Program-made: the position numbers and the translations under genes
Assembly: GCA_016219985.1 (NCBI GenBank)
Contig: JACRJO010000016.1
Span: forward strand, 124,001-188,000
Direction: 5' to 3'
Length of the DNA: 64,000 nucleotides
From: Sphingobacteriales bacterium
GTDB taxonomy: Bacteria > Bacteroidota > Bacteroidia > Chitinophagales > Chitinophagaceae
Notes under the pieces: model-generated
The model's input: only the letters and a program-made list of their open reading frames with translations
Told to the model about the DNA's origin: nothing
Database searches by the model: none
In this document: positions 45,195 to 53,692 of the stretch, in pieces
How the letters are laid out: every line of letters begins with the position of its first letter
Numbering within the stretch: the stretch's first letter is position 1

Positions 45195-45572
45195 TGTTCT
45201 GTCAGTTTTGGTGTGTCCATATAATTGCCACTAACGGTTTGCGGCTTGGCGTAGGGTTTTAGGAGCACTTCACTGTCAACCAGGCACAAATGTTTATTAG
45301 ATGCACTACTGTTTATATTACCACCTCCGCCCCCATTACGCCAAACCGCTGTTATAAGCAGGCCTTTTGTCCACCGTGTCTGCAAACCATTGTCCTTATT
45401 GCGTTGTCCTGTCATTGAGTGTCGGTCGTGGGTGGTGTATTTTTTATTTTCAAGAGTGAGGAATATTCTTTTAATTCAATTTTGTCTGGGTGGGAAAGGC
45501 GGAAGCTCTTTTGTAAACTTTGGTCTATGACTAAGCATGTGCGGTTTACAAATGTGCTTACACCTGTGTTGT
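45195..45572. other. Gene-free gap with an attC-like palindrome
   Basis: The only structure is the palindrome at 45231-45357. A 74-codon minus frame (45191-45415) is translation of that palindrome, not a gene. An inverted pair TTGTAAAC/GTTTACAA near 45513-45557 lies after the HNH gene and might serve as a weak terminator. Confidence 0.6.
45231..45357. repeat. attC-like imperfect palindrome
   Basis: Outer CTAAC (45231-45235) and GTTATAA (45351-45357) enclose GCGGCTTGGCGTA (45241-45253) and TACGCCAAACCGC (45337-45349), a 13-bp stem with one mismatch. This follows the R''-L''...L'-R' design of integron attC sites, although the R boxes fit the consensus only partly. It lies between the VOC pseudogene and the HNH gene. 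Confidence 0.5.
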
Positions 45573-46652
45573 CTATCGTTTAAAGTTCTCACAAAGTCCG
45601 TATAAATAGGCGTTTGAAGCATTGTTTATTAAATAATCGATAAATGCGCGGTATAATATTGAGCCCGCTCTTCCTTTAAGTGGGAAAGATGCTTTCCAAA
45701 TTCGGAAGTTTGCTTTTAGCTCATCAATAGTCTGTGCGTGTACAAGGTCGTGATCTTCTTCTATGAATCTTTTATAATCAGCTTCCCACATTGTAAAGAT
45801 GTTTTTTCTAAAATAATCTAAATAACGAGTTGAAATATTCAAGATAGAGTTCCAGCTATCAAATATTTCTTGCTCTGCTGGATTTACTGGATTGAGTAAA
45901 TATGTCCAATCCGCATCTACAATTCCCACGGGAGTTGGCTCATTTACAAAGTTAAAGGATGAAGCAAGTCCGTTATGATTTAGATACGGATAATATGCTT
46001 TAATACGGTTCTTTGTTGCAGGTGAATCAATCAAAATATTTTTCGTTCCTTTCGTTGCTCGGCCGTTGCAATCATGGCCTATTGGAAACAAATTGTTGAA
46101 GTTTACTGCAGTCATTGGAAAAAGATCTTTACATAACCAATGGTCAAGTGCAATTCGTCCTTGACCTTCAATGTTCAAAAAACCTTCAAGTCCACAGAAA
46201 GGACATACCTCAAGCCCATTAATTTGGATAAAATTATCAATCGCATTTTTCAGTGTATCGGTTGCATGAGCTTCAAATTGTGGATACTTGATGGCAGTGT
46301 TGTATAAGTAAAGAAATAAGGTGTCAAGCTCTTTTCTTATGCTTTTAGGTAAATCATTTAATTCAACTATGATTGTTCCTGCTTCATTACTACATAGCTG
46401 TTCAATCTGGTTACAATGGGTAAAAGCGGCAACTATTTTATCTCGGGTTGTTTTTGTTTTAATTGCCTTAAACTTATTATAGACGGCTTCAAACTTATCC
46501 TTTAATGAGGTTGCTGCAAAAACAATATTAGACCAGGGAGGGAAGAGGTGATTTCCAAATGCAGCAGAAACTTCGATCTCTGTGAAAAAGGTTTCAGGAA
46601 TCTCCTGAATAATACTTAATCCTGTTGTTAAACGCTGAAGTCTAGTTATCAT
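45573..46652 (-). CDS. HNH-type nuclease partner of the AAA ATPase (PtuB-like)
   Basis: A 359-aa protein with a zinc/HNH core at about 150-205: CPFC (150-153), DHW (His171), NFNNLFP, HDCN (193-196) and KGTK. The N-terminal 150 residues are helical. HNH proteins next to SMC-like ATPases are the nuclease half of Septu-type (PtuA/PtuB) defence, the closest match I can name. Start at ATG 46652 overlaps the ATPase stop by 11 nt (ATGATAACTAG); the longer frame to 46724 would run deep into the ATPase gene. Last gene of the operon. AT-rich. Confidence 0.8.
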   Translation of the reverse strand: MITRLQRLTTGLSIIQEIPETFFTEIEVSAAFGNHLFPPWSNIVFAATSLKDKFEAVYNKFKAIKTKTTRDKIVAAFTHCNQIEQLCSNEAGTIIVELNDLPKSIRKELDTLFLYLYNTAIKYPQFEAHATDTLKNAIDNFIQINGLEVCPFCGLEGFLNIEGQGRIALDHWLCKDLFPMTAVNFNNLFPIGHDCNGRATKGTKNILIDSPATKNRIKAYYPYLNHNGLASSFNFVNEPTPVGIVDADWTYLLNPVNPAEQEIFDSWNSILNISTRYLDYFRKNIFTMWEADYKRFIEEDHDLVHAQTIDELKANFRIWKASFPLKGRAGSILYRAFIDYLINNASNAYLYGLCENFKR

Positions 46653-48345
46653 CTTTCTTCTCCATTTTTTCGTAAATCTTTTTGAAAAGAAATTGCTTCT
46701 CACTTGACTCACCAAAATCCTCAACAGCTTTTCTTAATTCATCAATTGTACCATTGTCTATTATGTTTTTTAAATCCTCAAAAGACTTACTTGAAATCAA
46801 ATTTGTCTTGAAGAACTTTCTGAGAATATAATCAACACTTGAGCCGTAGGTTTTTAATCCTAAATCTGTTGCCTTTTTTACTTCAAGTAACTTATTCTCA
46901 TTCCTAGTAAAGAAAAGAACGTTATCAGGCATGCAATCGGAAATGATAAATGGTGAATGAGAAGTCAGAACTACATCTTTTAGAAAGTTATTTGTACCGC
47001 CAGTCTTGATGCTGCTATTTAATATTTTGATAAACTCAGCACGCCATTTTGGATTAAAATGAGTCTCAGGTTCGTCTAATAATAAAAGTGTTCGTCTGTC
47101 TTTTAGCATCAAACAAATTCCCATGGTATGCAGGAACTGATGTTCTCCATCTGAGAATTCACGAAGTAACCTTTCACTAGGTTTTTCACCGCCTTCATCT
47201 TTCAGTATCATGTAGTCAAGAAAGTAAAACACGCGGTCTTCGGGTCCTGCTTCTGGTAATTTGCCATCGGTATAAAATCCTCTTGACTTATAAACTTCTT
47301 CTTTGGTTTCCGTATTAATTATGTTCGCATTCAACTCGTAGAGTAATTGAAAGAAACGAAATAATTCAAAGGATGACTTGAAATGATCTTTAAAGACTTG
47401 CTTGGTTTTATCATCAACAAAAAAGTCAAGGGTTAGGACAGTAAATAATCCATCCCGTAATCCTTTGATTCCGCTTTTTTGCTCATACCAAGTAGTTGCA
47501 CAGCTTTTTAATTTTTCTATAATGTGCTCAACTTGATAGAGAATTGGGGATGTTTCATTTTTCTCCTCATCCAAATATAAAGTCTGCATATTCAGATTCA
47601 TTCTGAAACTGCGAATACCTACAATGCCCAATTCATCTCTAAGTGGTTTAAGAGTTGTTTCAGGGTCTTCATAAAGCATACAAGCCAACAATACAGCTTG
47701 ACTCATTCCTTCATCAATGTAAATTAGGCTTGTTTCAGGTTCGTCAAATGGTAACCCTTTTTTTACGGCTTCTTTGTATTCATCAAAATGGATAAGTCTG
47801 TTTTTGATAAAGGGTAAACTCAATATTTCATTTTCTCCTGATGAATAACCAACAACCAAATCTGGTAAGTACTCTTTTCCGGCCGCTCGTTCTTTTGACC
47901 TGTCAGACGGCTTTAAGGAAAGCTCCCTTGGCTCTGAACCTTTATCCTTGCTAAAAGGATTCGGTTCAACTTTCATAATAGGTTCCTTACCTTTTTCTTT
48001 GGTAATTGTTACAACATCAGCAAGGAATAATACGTAATCTTTTTTGTTGCTACTACATGTCAGATATTTTAAAGTAAAAGCATCTGGAGTACATTTTTTT
48101 CTATTAAAATGTTTTTCAAAACTGTCAGGGCGGTATTTAGCCACACACATTTCCAAATGATAAAAGATGGCCGCAAGCGCTTCTAAAACATTTGATTTTC
48201 CGCTACCATTTAGGCCTGCAAAACAAAAAGGTTGAAATTCCAACATAGATTGCACACCCTTATCAGTAAGCTGATGAAAATTGACCTTAAAGCCAGGATG
48301 CAAACTTCTAAATTGTTCTCCTATTTCTAAACTAAGCAGCTTCAT
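46642..48345 (-). CDS. AAA/ABC-type ATPase of the restriction operon (PtuA-like)
   Basis: A 567-aa SMC/OLD-like ATPase: Walker A GLNGSGKS (44-51), a second conserved segment VVGYSSGENEILSLPF (164-179), signature-like FSDGEHQFLHTMG (397-409), Walker B TLLLLDEPETHFNP (419-432) and H-loop LTSHSP (460-465). No TOPRIM domain. NCBI families include, as I recall, a restriction-system-associated AAA ATPase with this context; PtuA of Septu is the nearest defence protein. Its start overlaps the hsdS stop by 4 nt and its end overlaps the HNH gene by 11 nt. Confidence 0.85.
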   Translation of the reverse strand: MKLLSLEIGEQFRSLHPGFKVNFHQLTDKGVQSMLEFQPFCFAGLNGSGKSNVLEALAAIFYHLEMCVAKYRPDSFEKHFNRKKCTPDAFTLKYLTCSSNKKDYVLFLADVVTITKEKGKEPIMKVEPNPFSKDKGSEPRELSLKPSDRSKERAAGKEYLPDLVVGYSSGENEILSLPFIKNRLIHFDEYKEAVKKGLPFDEPETSLIYIDEGMSQAVLLACMLYEDPETTLKPLRDELGIVGIRSFRMNLNMQTLYLDEEKNETSPILYQVEHIIEKLKSCATTWYEQKSGIKGLRDGLFTVLTLDFFVDDKTKQVFKDHFKSSFELFRFFQLLYELNANIINTETKEEVYKSRGFYTDGKLPEAGPEDRVFYFLDYMILKDEGGEKPSERLLREFSDGEHQFLHTMGICLMLKDRRTLLLLDEPETHFNPKWRAEFIKILNSSIKTGGTNNFLKDVVLTSHSPFIISDCMPDNVLFFTRNENKLLEVKKATDLGLKTYGSSVDYILRKFFKTNLISSKSFEDLKNIIDNGTIDELRKAVEDFGESSEKQFLFKKIYEKMEKKDDN

Positions 48346-49742
48346 TTCACTACAAGCTTTAAAGATTTGGATGCTTTATCATATTCCTGAGTCAGTATTT
48401 CTTCTGTCTTGAGTAGCTGAAATGCAGTATGTTTGGCTTTGTTGTACAAATTCTGACTTTCAAACTTCTGATTGTTCAATCGGTTGACCAAATTTGACAA
48501 ATATTCTTCATTGGTGATAATGCTGAATAAATCGTTCTCTATTTTTTGTAAATCAACTTCTTCAAGTAAGGCGTCTAATTCTACAGAGACATTTAGATTC
48601 AGCTTGCCAGCAAATGCTCTTTGCATTATTGAATTAAAAAACGATTTGGATTCTTCCAATGCATTCTTTAGCTTTCCCTGCAAGCGTCTAATGGCCAAAT
48701 AATTTTTTTCAAATATTTCTTGAAGAGAAAACGAGCTATCAGGAATTGGAAAGTTGCTTACCTGACTTTTATTAATGGTCGCTATACCTGTGGTTTGTTT
48801 TGCCTGGCGCAGGAAATAATATTTACCATAGGCACTACTCAGCAAATAAATGAGCCAATAAGCTGAATACTTCTTTTCTTTAAGTAGCCTAATCCTAAAA
48901 AGATGATTCTGATAAATAAATTTATTTTCTTCTCCTTCCCATACCGCCCCTCTTCCTAACTTATCAGAGTCCCCACCTTCAGTAATCAGAATATCTCTAT
49001 TAAGAATATGATATTGTTCAATTTCTCGTCTGGTAGCTTTAATAGATCTTATTTCTTTAAGATCGAAATATCCGTCCTGAGCATTTGCGACTCTTAAATA
49101 AGGAGCCTCAAATAATTCTGTTTCTTTAGTTTTTCTACCTTTTGTAAGCCCTGATAAAATAGTCGCAATGTCAGATAACTTCGTTCCATTTTTCTTTATT
49201 GCAAGTAAATCAGATTGAAACATCTGCAAAAACTGAGATCTTAACAATTCATCTAAGAAATCAATGGTTTGCTGACGTTTTTGTACCAATGCACTGGCTT
49301 TGTCCAGTATAGCAACTATTCTGTTTTGTACTTGATAATCGGGAACATCAACCTCAAAATTTTTCAAGTCATTTACTGAAACATTTTTAATTACAGCATG
49401 TTTAGCCTTGTTGGCAATTTCTTCTATTACGTGTGAAATATGATAGTAAACCCAATCTTGGTTAGTGTCTCGATTTGCAACTACTTTAACGATTCGTTGA
49501 TTAAGCAATGCTTCTGGGCCGTTCCAACGAAATGTTTTTATAGTACCCGACAGGCTAACCAATAAGTCACCCTTGTTAATAAGATATCTTTTATCATAGT
49601 CACCTTGCCAATACACAAAATCATTATCATTTGTGTTTAGGTTGTTGATTCTGATAATTGGAACACCTTCATCAGCAAACTCTGAGGACTTCCAAGCATT
49701 TCCTGAGATAAAGGAACAAATATCAGTGAGTTTTTTTATCAT
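48342..49742 (-). CDS. hsdS: Type I restriction-modification specificity subunit
   Basis: A 466-aa HsdS with two target-recognition halves. TRD1 lies at 1-120 (GVPIIRINNLNTNDNDFVYW, GDLLVSLSGTIKTFRW), followed by a helical spacer about 140-175 (QNRIVAILDKASALVQKRQQ). TRD2 lies about 185-330 (ILITEGGDSDKLGRGAVWEG), followed by a second helix ending the fold. It sets the DNA sequence methylated by HsdM. Overlaps hsdM by 4 nt upstream and the ATPase by 4 nt downstream. Confidence 0.93.
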   Translation of the reverse strand: MIKKLTDICSFISGNAWKSSEFADEGVPIIRINNLNTNDNDFVYWQGDYDKRYLINKGDLLVSLSGTIKTFRWNGPEALLNQRIVKVVANRDTNQDWVYYHISHVIEEIANKAKHAVIKNVSVNDLKNFEVDVPDYQVQNRIVAILDKASALVQKRQQTIDFLDELLRSQFLQMFQSDLLAIKKNGTKLSDIATILSGLTKGRKTKETELFEAPYLRVANAQDGYFDLKEIRSIKATRREIEQYHILNRDILITEGGDSDKLGRGAVWEGEENKFIYQNHLFRIRLLKEKKYSAYWLIYLLSSAYGKYYFLRQAKQTTGIATINKSQVSNFPIPDSSFSLQEIFEKNYLAIRRLQGKLKNALEESKSFFNSIMQRAFAGKLNLNVSVELDALLEEVDLQKIENDLFSIITNEEYLSNLVNRLNNQKFESQNLYNKAKHTAFQLLKTEEILTQEYDKASKSLKLVVK

Positions 49743-51400
49743 GCAATCAACCCATTTAATTCGTTCATGTCTTTAAGTATTTCTTTTTCCAAATCGATTA
49801 GCGTGGCTAATATTTCCTTAGGAGGAACGTATTTTTGTTCTACATACTCGTATTCTTTGTAGCGGTTGTAACTCAAATCCAAGTTGTTTTCTTGTATTTC
49901 TTTCAAATCAACAAAAAAGTGCTTTTTACGGTCTTTGTATTTGGCTTTAGTTCTAGCCTCAAAAGAAGCCTTTACTTCCGGAAGAGGATTTTCTTTTAAT
50001 TTTCTGCGATTATCGTCTAATGAGTAACCATCACTATCAACAGAATAAAACCAAACCTTATCTGTGTTCCACTTTTTACTGTTTTCTTTCGCTTTAGTGA
50101 AAACGAGAATGGCTGTTTTCACGCCAGTGTAAGGCTTGAAAGCTCCTTGTGGTAGAGAAATAACTGCATCCAGTTGGTTATCTTTTAGGAGTATTTCACG
50201 CGTAGCTTTTTGAGCGCTTGAACTGCCAAACAAAACACCTTCCGGAATAATTACAGCCGCTTTACCATTGGGACGAAGCATCTTTGAAATACGAGACAGG
50301 AATAATAATTCTGTTGAGCCGCTATCAATTTTTAAGTCAGGATTAATATCACTTTTATCCAATTTACCTGTAAAAGGTGGATTAGCCATTACAATATCAT
50401 AAATTCCCTTTTCATTGTAAGATTTGCTCAATGTATCTTTGTATTCTACATGAGGATTATCAATCCCATGCATAATCAGGTTCATTAATCCTAAGCGAAC
50501 CATAGTTACATCAATGTCAAATCCTATTAATCCATCCTCTAATATTTTTTTATTCTTTTTATCTAGGATAGAAGAAGTGGCTCCGCTTTCAAATCCATCA
50601 TCGTCAATCATAAGTTTTTTAGGCTCTTTTTTGCGTACAATATCTGTAAGGATATATTGATAAGCACCCAACAAAAAGCCCCCGGTACCACAAGCCGGAT
50701 CAGCAATACGATTCCCGAGTTTGGGTTTAACGAGCTCCGCCATAAGCTTAATTAAATGCCTTGGGGTACGAAATTGCCCCATCTTTCCAGCCTGTGCAAT
50801 TTCACTTAACAGCATTTCATATACATCGCCTTGAATATCTTGAAAGGTCTGCTTGCCATCTTCCGCATCCTTTTCAATTTCTACATATATGTCGTCAATC
50901 TTTTTTACAGCTTCTACCAGAAGAGAGGGCTTTCTTAACTCGAAAGTTGCATTCTTCATATGCTTAGTAAAAAAGCTAGTATTGCCATTTAAATTTTTAA
51001 TGAATTCAAATACATTGTAGCGGACGTGATCAAGCAAGTCATCTACCGGCATTTTTTGAAAATGACTCCATCTTAATTCTACAGCACTTCTTGGCTTCCT
51101 GGCATCAGCCAGTATTTTTTCAAAGCTTTTGGTTTTATCCTTTGACTTTTTGTACTGTTTTTCTAATTTCTCAACATCAACATAAGGGGTATATTTTCCT
51201 TTGAACTTAAAGGCATAATCTCCCTTTGTTCGGTTTTTGTTTCCCTTTTCTGCGATTTTCTCATTTTCATCTAACCTTTTTAAAAATAGCAAGTAGGAAA
51301 TCTGCTCGATCGCTGTGAGGGGATTAGCAATACCAGAACTCCAAAGGGTATCCCAAAGGCTGACTATGAGTGATTTTAGTTTTGCGTTATTTTGTAACAT
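49739..51400 (-). CDS. hsdM: Type I restriction-modification methyltransferase subunit
   Basis: A 553-aa N6-adenine methyltransferase: N-terminal helical domain with LWDTLWSSGIANPLTAIEQI and SYLLFLKRLDE, SAM motif DPACGTGGFLL (234-244), FDIDVTMVRLGLMNLIMHG, and catalytic motif NPPF (340-343). With HsdS it methylates host DNA so that the partner effector can tell self from foreign. Length is standard. No hsdR lies in the operon or anywhere in the window. Regulated probably by the XRE gene 40 nt upstream on the same strand. Confidence 0.95.
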   Translation of the reverse strand: MLQNNAKLKSLIVSLWDTLWSSGIANPLTAIEQISYLLFLKRLDENEKIAEKGNKNRTKGDYAFKFKGKYTPYVDVEKLEKQYKKSKDKTKSFEKILADARKPRSAVELRWSHFQKMPVDDLLDHVRYNVFEFIKNLNGNTSFFTKHMKNATFELRKPSLLVEAVKKIDDIYVEIEKDAEDGKQTFQDIQGDVYEMLLSEIAQAGKMGQFRTPRHLIKLMAELVKPKLGNRIADPACGTGGFLLGAYQYILTDIVRKKEPKKLMIDDDGFESGATSSILDKKNKKILEDGLIGFDIDVTMVRLGLMNLIMHGIDNPHVEYKDTLSKSYNEKGIYDIVMANPPFTGKLDKSDINPDLKIDSGSTELLFLSRISKMLRPNGKAAVIIPEGVLFGSSSAQKATREILLKDNQLDAVISLPQGAFKPYTGVKTAILVFTKAKENSKKWNTDKVWFYSVDSDGYSLDDNRRKLKENPLPEVKASFEARTKAKYKDRKKHFFVDLKEIQENNLDLSYNRYKEYEYVEQKYVPPKEILATLIDLEKEILKDMNELNGLIA

Positions 51401-51440
51401 TATTCATAGAAATTTTATATTAAGACGAATTACTCTTAGC

Positions 51441-51653
51441 TTATTTTGTCGAAACCAACAATTCCCTTACATCAACATCCAGCACTTCTGCGATCTCAAA
51501 AAGCGTTTCCATTGTCGGTTGCATTTGGTTAGTGCACCACTTGGAAACTGTAGTTCTGTTTTTGTTTAGTTCTTCCGCAAGCCAGTTGTTGGTCTTTCCT
51601 TGTTCAGCTAAAACAGCTTTGATGCGATTACTTGCTTTTTTCTTTTTCGGCAT
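51441..51653 (-). CDS. XRE-family helix-turn-helix regulator, 70 aa
   Basis: A small Cro/CI-type protein: basic N-terminus, HTH at about 20-45 (NNWLAEELNKNRTTVSKWCT), and QMQPTMETLFEIAEVLDVDV, typical of regulators of restriction operons and phages. It lies directly before hsdM on the same strand and opposite a 66-aa gene. Three related 13-bp TGC...GCA sites in the 159-bp gap are plausible operators. Likely delays or limits hsdMS-ATPase-HNH expression. Confidence 0.88.
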   Translation of the reverse strand: MPKKKKASNRIKAVLAEQGKTNNWLAEELNKNRTTVSKWCTNQMQPTMETLFEIAEVLDVDVRELLVSTK

Positions 51654-51681
51654 AATAAAATGCGTTTAACATTGATTATTC

Positions 51682-51779
51682 TGCAAAATAAGCATAATTG
51701 TAAAACTCTATTTTGTTCATTTGCAGCGTATAAGGCTAAATAATATGCTTTTAAAGGATTGTAATTTGCTTATAAAGCA
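51682..51779. promoter_or_regulatory. Three related 13-bp operator-like sites in the divergent XRE region
   Basis: TGCAAAATAAGCA (51682-51694), TGCTTTTAAAGGA (51746-51758) and TGCTTATAAAGCA (51767-51779). The last two start exactly 21 bp apart (two helical turns), and the third is a perfect dyad. The minus-strand reading of the first shares TGCTTAT. Binding by the XRE protein is inferred. Confidence 0.6.
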
Positions 51780-51812
51780 TAAAATGAATACTTTTGAACA
51801 AAATTAAAGCAG

Positions 51813-52013
51813 ATGAGAAACTATACAAAAGCCGATCTAGAAGAACTCGTTTCCTGTCAATTGGAAAACCTGAATGCTATGCACGATTTGCTTAGTATCA
51901 TGAAAGTACAGAATGAGCTACTGCATAATGCCAATAAAAAACTAAAAGATGAAATTTCTGAATTCAAAGAAAAGCACTTTGTATATCCAACTGGCAAACG
52001 AAATCGAAAGTAA
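51813..52013 (+). CDS. Small helical protein, 66 aa, divergent from the XRE gene
   Basis: MRNYTKADLEELVSCQLENL followed by a helical/coiled-coil stretch (IMKVQNELLHNANKKLKDEI) and a basic tail KRNRK. No known family. It shares the operator region with the restriction operon and lies 33 nt after the perfect dyad, so it might be co-regulated. Could be a small accessory or antitoxin-like protein; this is inference. Confidence 0.6.
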   Translation: MRNYTKADLEELVSCQLENLNAMHDLLSIMKVQNELLHNANKKLKDEISEFKEKHFVYPTGKRNRK

Positions 52014-52484
52014 CATCATTCTTGCGGGTGGTGGATTTGGCTCTTTTACTTTTGCTGAAGGGTTGGCTTTGCGTGTCGGGGCAAAAGCAAATGCGCCAAA
52101 TATGCGGTGGCTAAATTTAATTAAAAAAATGTGCGGTGGGGAAAATAAAAAATACAGAAGGGTCGGTTGAGTGTCGGCTTTCATGTTGTCTTTTGCAAAT
52201 ACTGTCTTTCCGTTGGGCACTTGTCAAAATGGTTTGTCCGTGCTATTTGGTTTTCAGTTGTCAGTCTATCGTTGTCGTGTCGTCTTTTAGGCTTGCTTAC
52301 GAGCAGGGCTTTCTGCTGTGCTAATATTCCGTGATTCGTCAGCCCGAACCGCTGCTGAGTAAAGTTAATGAAGATGAAAATATATTCTATAGCTCGGCTT
52401 TATTCGTTTAGCCCGGACTGGAGCTGATAAGCGAACGGGACGATCAGTATATATTCTTCAGCCGGCATAGCAGAAAACCCCATG
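52014..52484. other. Gene-free gap with two long palindromes
   Basis: 471 bp without a believable gene; short frames on both strands at 51942-52324 are read through the hairpins. The palindromes at 52035-52101 and 52298-52487 are described separately. A TTGAGTGTCGG motif near 52168 also occurs near 45416, next to the other attC-like site. Confidence 0.65.
52035..52101. repeat. Two-part hairpin after the 66-aa gene
   Basis: ATTTGGC (52035-52041) and TTTACTTTTGC (52045-52055) pair with GCAAAAGCAAA (52081-52091) and GCCAAAT (52095-52101), with symmetrical 3-nt internal loops and a 25-nt loop. The two-box layout resembles attC, but there are no clear AAC/GTT ends. Confidence 0.65.
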
Positions 52485-52487
52485 TTA
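52298..52487. repeat. Long attC-like palindrome at the right side of the defence operon
   Basis: GGGCTTTCTGCTGTGC (52306-52321) pairs with GCATAGCAGAAAACCC (52465-52480) at 15 of 16 positions including one G-T. Outer GCTTAC (about 52295-52300) and GTTAGC (52484-52489) also nearly pair. It is longer than typical attC sites. Confidence 0.5.
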
Positions 52488-53402
52488 GCTGCTGCTTCTG
52501 TTTTTCAGTTTGTACAAATATGCAAGTTCTCTTCCGGTCATCTTTTGTTCTGCCTCCATTAAAGTCAATTCCTGTTTTTTTAAATCAAAGAGTACTTTAG
52601 CTGCTTTACTAAAGTTTAGTTTGACAATATTCTCTAGAACTTCCAAAGAAACTGTTACTATTGATTCTACCGCGCCAACACTATATTTTAATTTGTGTAG
52701 TTCAAGTTGCTTGGTGTATTCTTGAAGTAGGTAATCAATTTTTTGTTCTATCTCTTTTTCTGTATAATCTTTTTTGCTTATTTCTAGGACCCACTCTTTA
52801 AGTCTAAATAATTTTAATTGGCTATCCGGATCATTTTTAAATGCTATAAGATCTTCGAGTTCGATTTTGTTAGAAACTAATGGGAATTTTTTTATTAAAA
52901 CTGAAAGTACCGGACTATGTGGATAGATTGCTTTTTCTGAGAAATTTCTATAGTTGCCTCTAATAATTGGTGTATAAGAGTTTTGGCTGACACTATTGAG
53001 TAATATTGACTCTGAGCGAGCATCAAGTTGTCCAATTATCCTGAAGCGTTCAAGAAAATCTAGAAATACCTCTTCAATAGATTTTTCTTTAGTTGTAAAC
53101 TTCCGAACCATATCTAGCGCTTCTACTTTATGTTTTAGTGCCTCTTTTATCGATGGTACATGCTCATACTTTTCATCTTTAGGAATTTCAGAGATGAGGC
53201 CAGCTTTTTCTAACTTCTCAATTTCCTCCATTTTTTCTTTGAATTTGTCAGCACCATAAGGAAAACTATTGCAAAGATTTTCTAGGCTAGCTTTATCGCC
53301 AAGTGAGTACATAAGTTTGTCAAAATAGAATAGGTCTTTGACTAATGTGTCGTCATCAAAAACAAACCAAGGTTCAATTCTTGTTACTCCGATAGTTTCC
53401 AT
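52485..53402 (-). CDS. Unknown protein of the accessory island, 305 aa
   Basis: I do not recognise the family. Soluble, mainly helical, opening METIGVTRIEPWFVFDDDTL VKDLFYFDKLMYSLG, with charged coiled-coil-like stretches (FKEKMEEIEKLEKAGLISEI) and a C-terminal helix ending in NRSSS. AT-rich like the defence operon but separated from it by a palindrome, so it may be a separate cassette-like insertion. The FDK-L-Y pattern near the N-terminus resembles phage-defence-associated hypothetical proteins, but only loosely. Confidence 0.72.
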   Translation of the reverse strand: METIGVTRIEPWFVFDDDTLVKDLFYFDKLMYSLGDKASLENLCNSFPYGADKFKEKMEEIEKLEKAGLISEIPKDEKYEHVPSIKEALKHKVEALDMVRKFTTKEKSIEEVFLDFLERFRIIGQLDARSESILLNSVSQNSYTPIIRGNYRNFSEKAIYPHSPVLSVLIKKFPLVSNKIELEDLIAFKNDPDSQLKLFRLKEWVLEISKKDYTEKEIEQKIDYLLQEYTKQLELHKLKYSVGAVESIVTVSLEVLENIVKLNFSKAAKVLFDLKKQELTLMEAEQKMTGRELAYLYKLKNRSSS

Positions 53403-53584
53403 TTACAAGTAGTCTTTGAAATTGCAGCTAACACGTTAATTTATGTAACCGATAAATTTGTACACCCCTTTCCCATTCTAACAGAATCATTTCCTGGTAT
53501 ACATTTCGTATTGTTATTACACAAATACAAATCAGCGTCTCTCAAATTTACCAATTCCCATTCGCCCGGGCAATACCCCTAGAA

Positions 53585-53612
53585 AGTAGTAAGTTGTAAG
53601 TTATAAGTGGGG
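53585..53612 (-). repeat. Short heptamer array AGTAGTA/AGTTGTA/AGTTATA/AGTGGGG
   Basis: Four consecutive 7-mers keeping AGT in phase. On the minus strand this reads TATAACT, TACAACT, TACTACT, the same AACT/TACT style as the other arrays, upstream of the gene ending its 5' side at 53402. Confidence 0.65.
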
Positions 53613-53692
53613 GGAGTGCCGGTGGCCAGGCTTTGGCTTAGGCTTGTCCCGTGGTTTTCCATATTCATTCCTCATTCTGGACAAAGCCAAGG

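Larger units (their letters stand above)
44539..53600. other. AT-rich accessory island (inferred extent)
   Basis: Base composition drops visibly from about 44.6 kb to 53.6 kb compared with both sides. The segment contains a restriction-type defence operon, a broken gene, a hypothetical protein and three long imperfect palindromes. Heptamer arrays lie at both ends (44570-44641 and 53585-53612). No integrase is present in the island. Confidence 0.7.

Noticed and set aside
45191..45415. 74-codon minus-strand frame with a glycine run
   Set aside because: It is read through the attC-like palindrome and overlaps the VOC start; no protein-like pattern.
46653..46724. Upstream start for the HNH gene
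   Set aside because: It would overlap the ATPase by 83 nt with basic, unlikely sequence; ATG 46652 overlaps by 11 nt, like the other junctions.
46642..48345. OLD-family nuclease identity for the ATPase
   Set aside because: No TOPRIM domain follows the ATPase core; the nuclease function sits in the separate HNH protein.
51942..52324. Short frames on both strands between the 66-aa and 305-aa genes
   Set aside because: They translate hairpin sequence and have no recognisable composition or start context.
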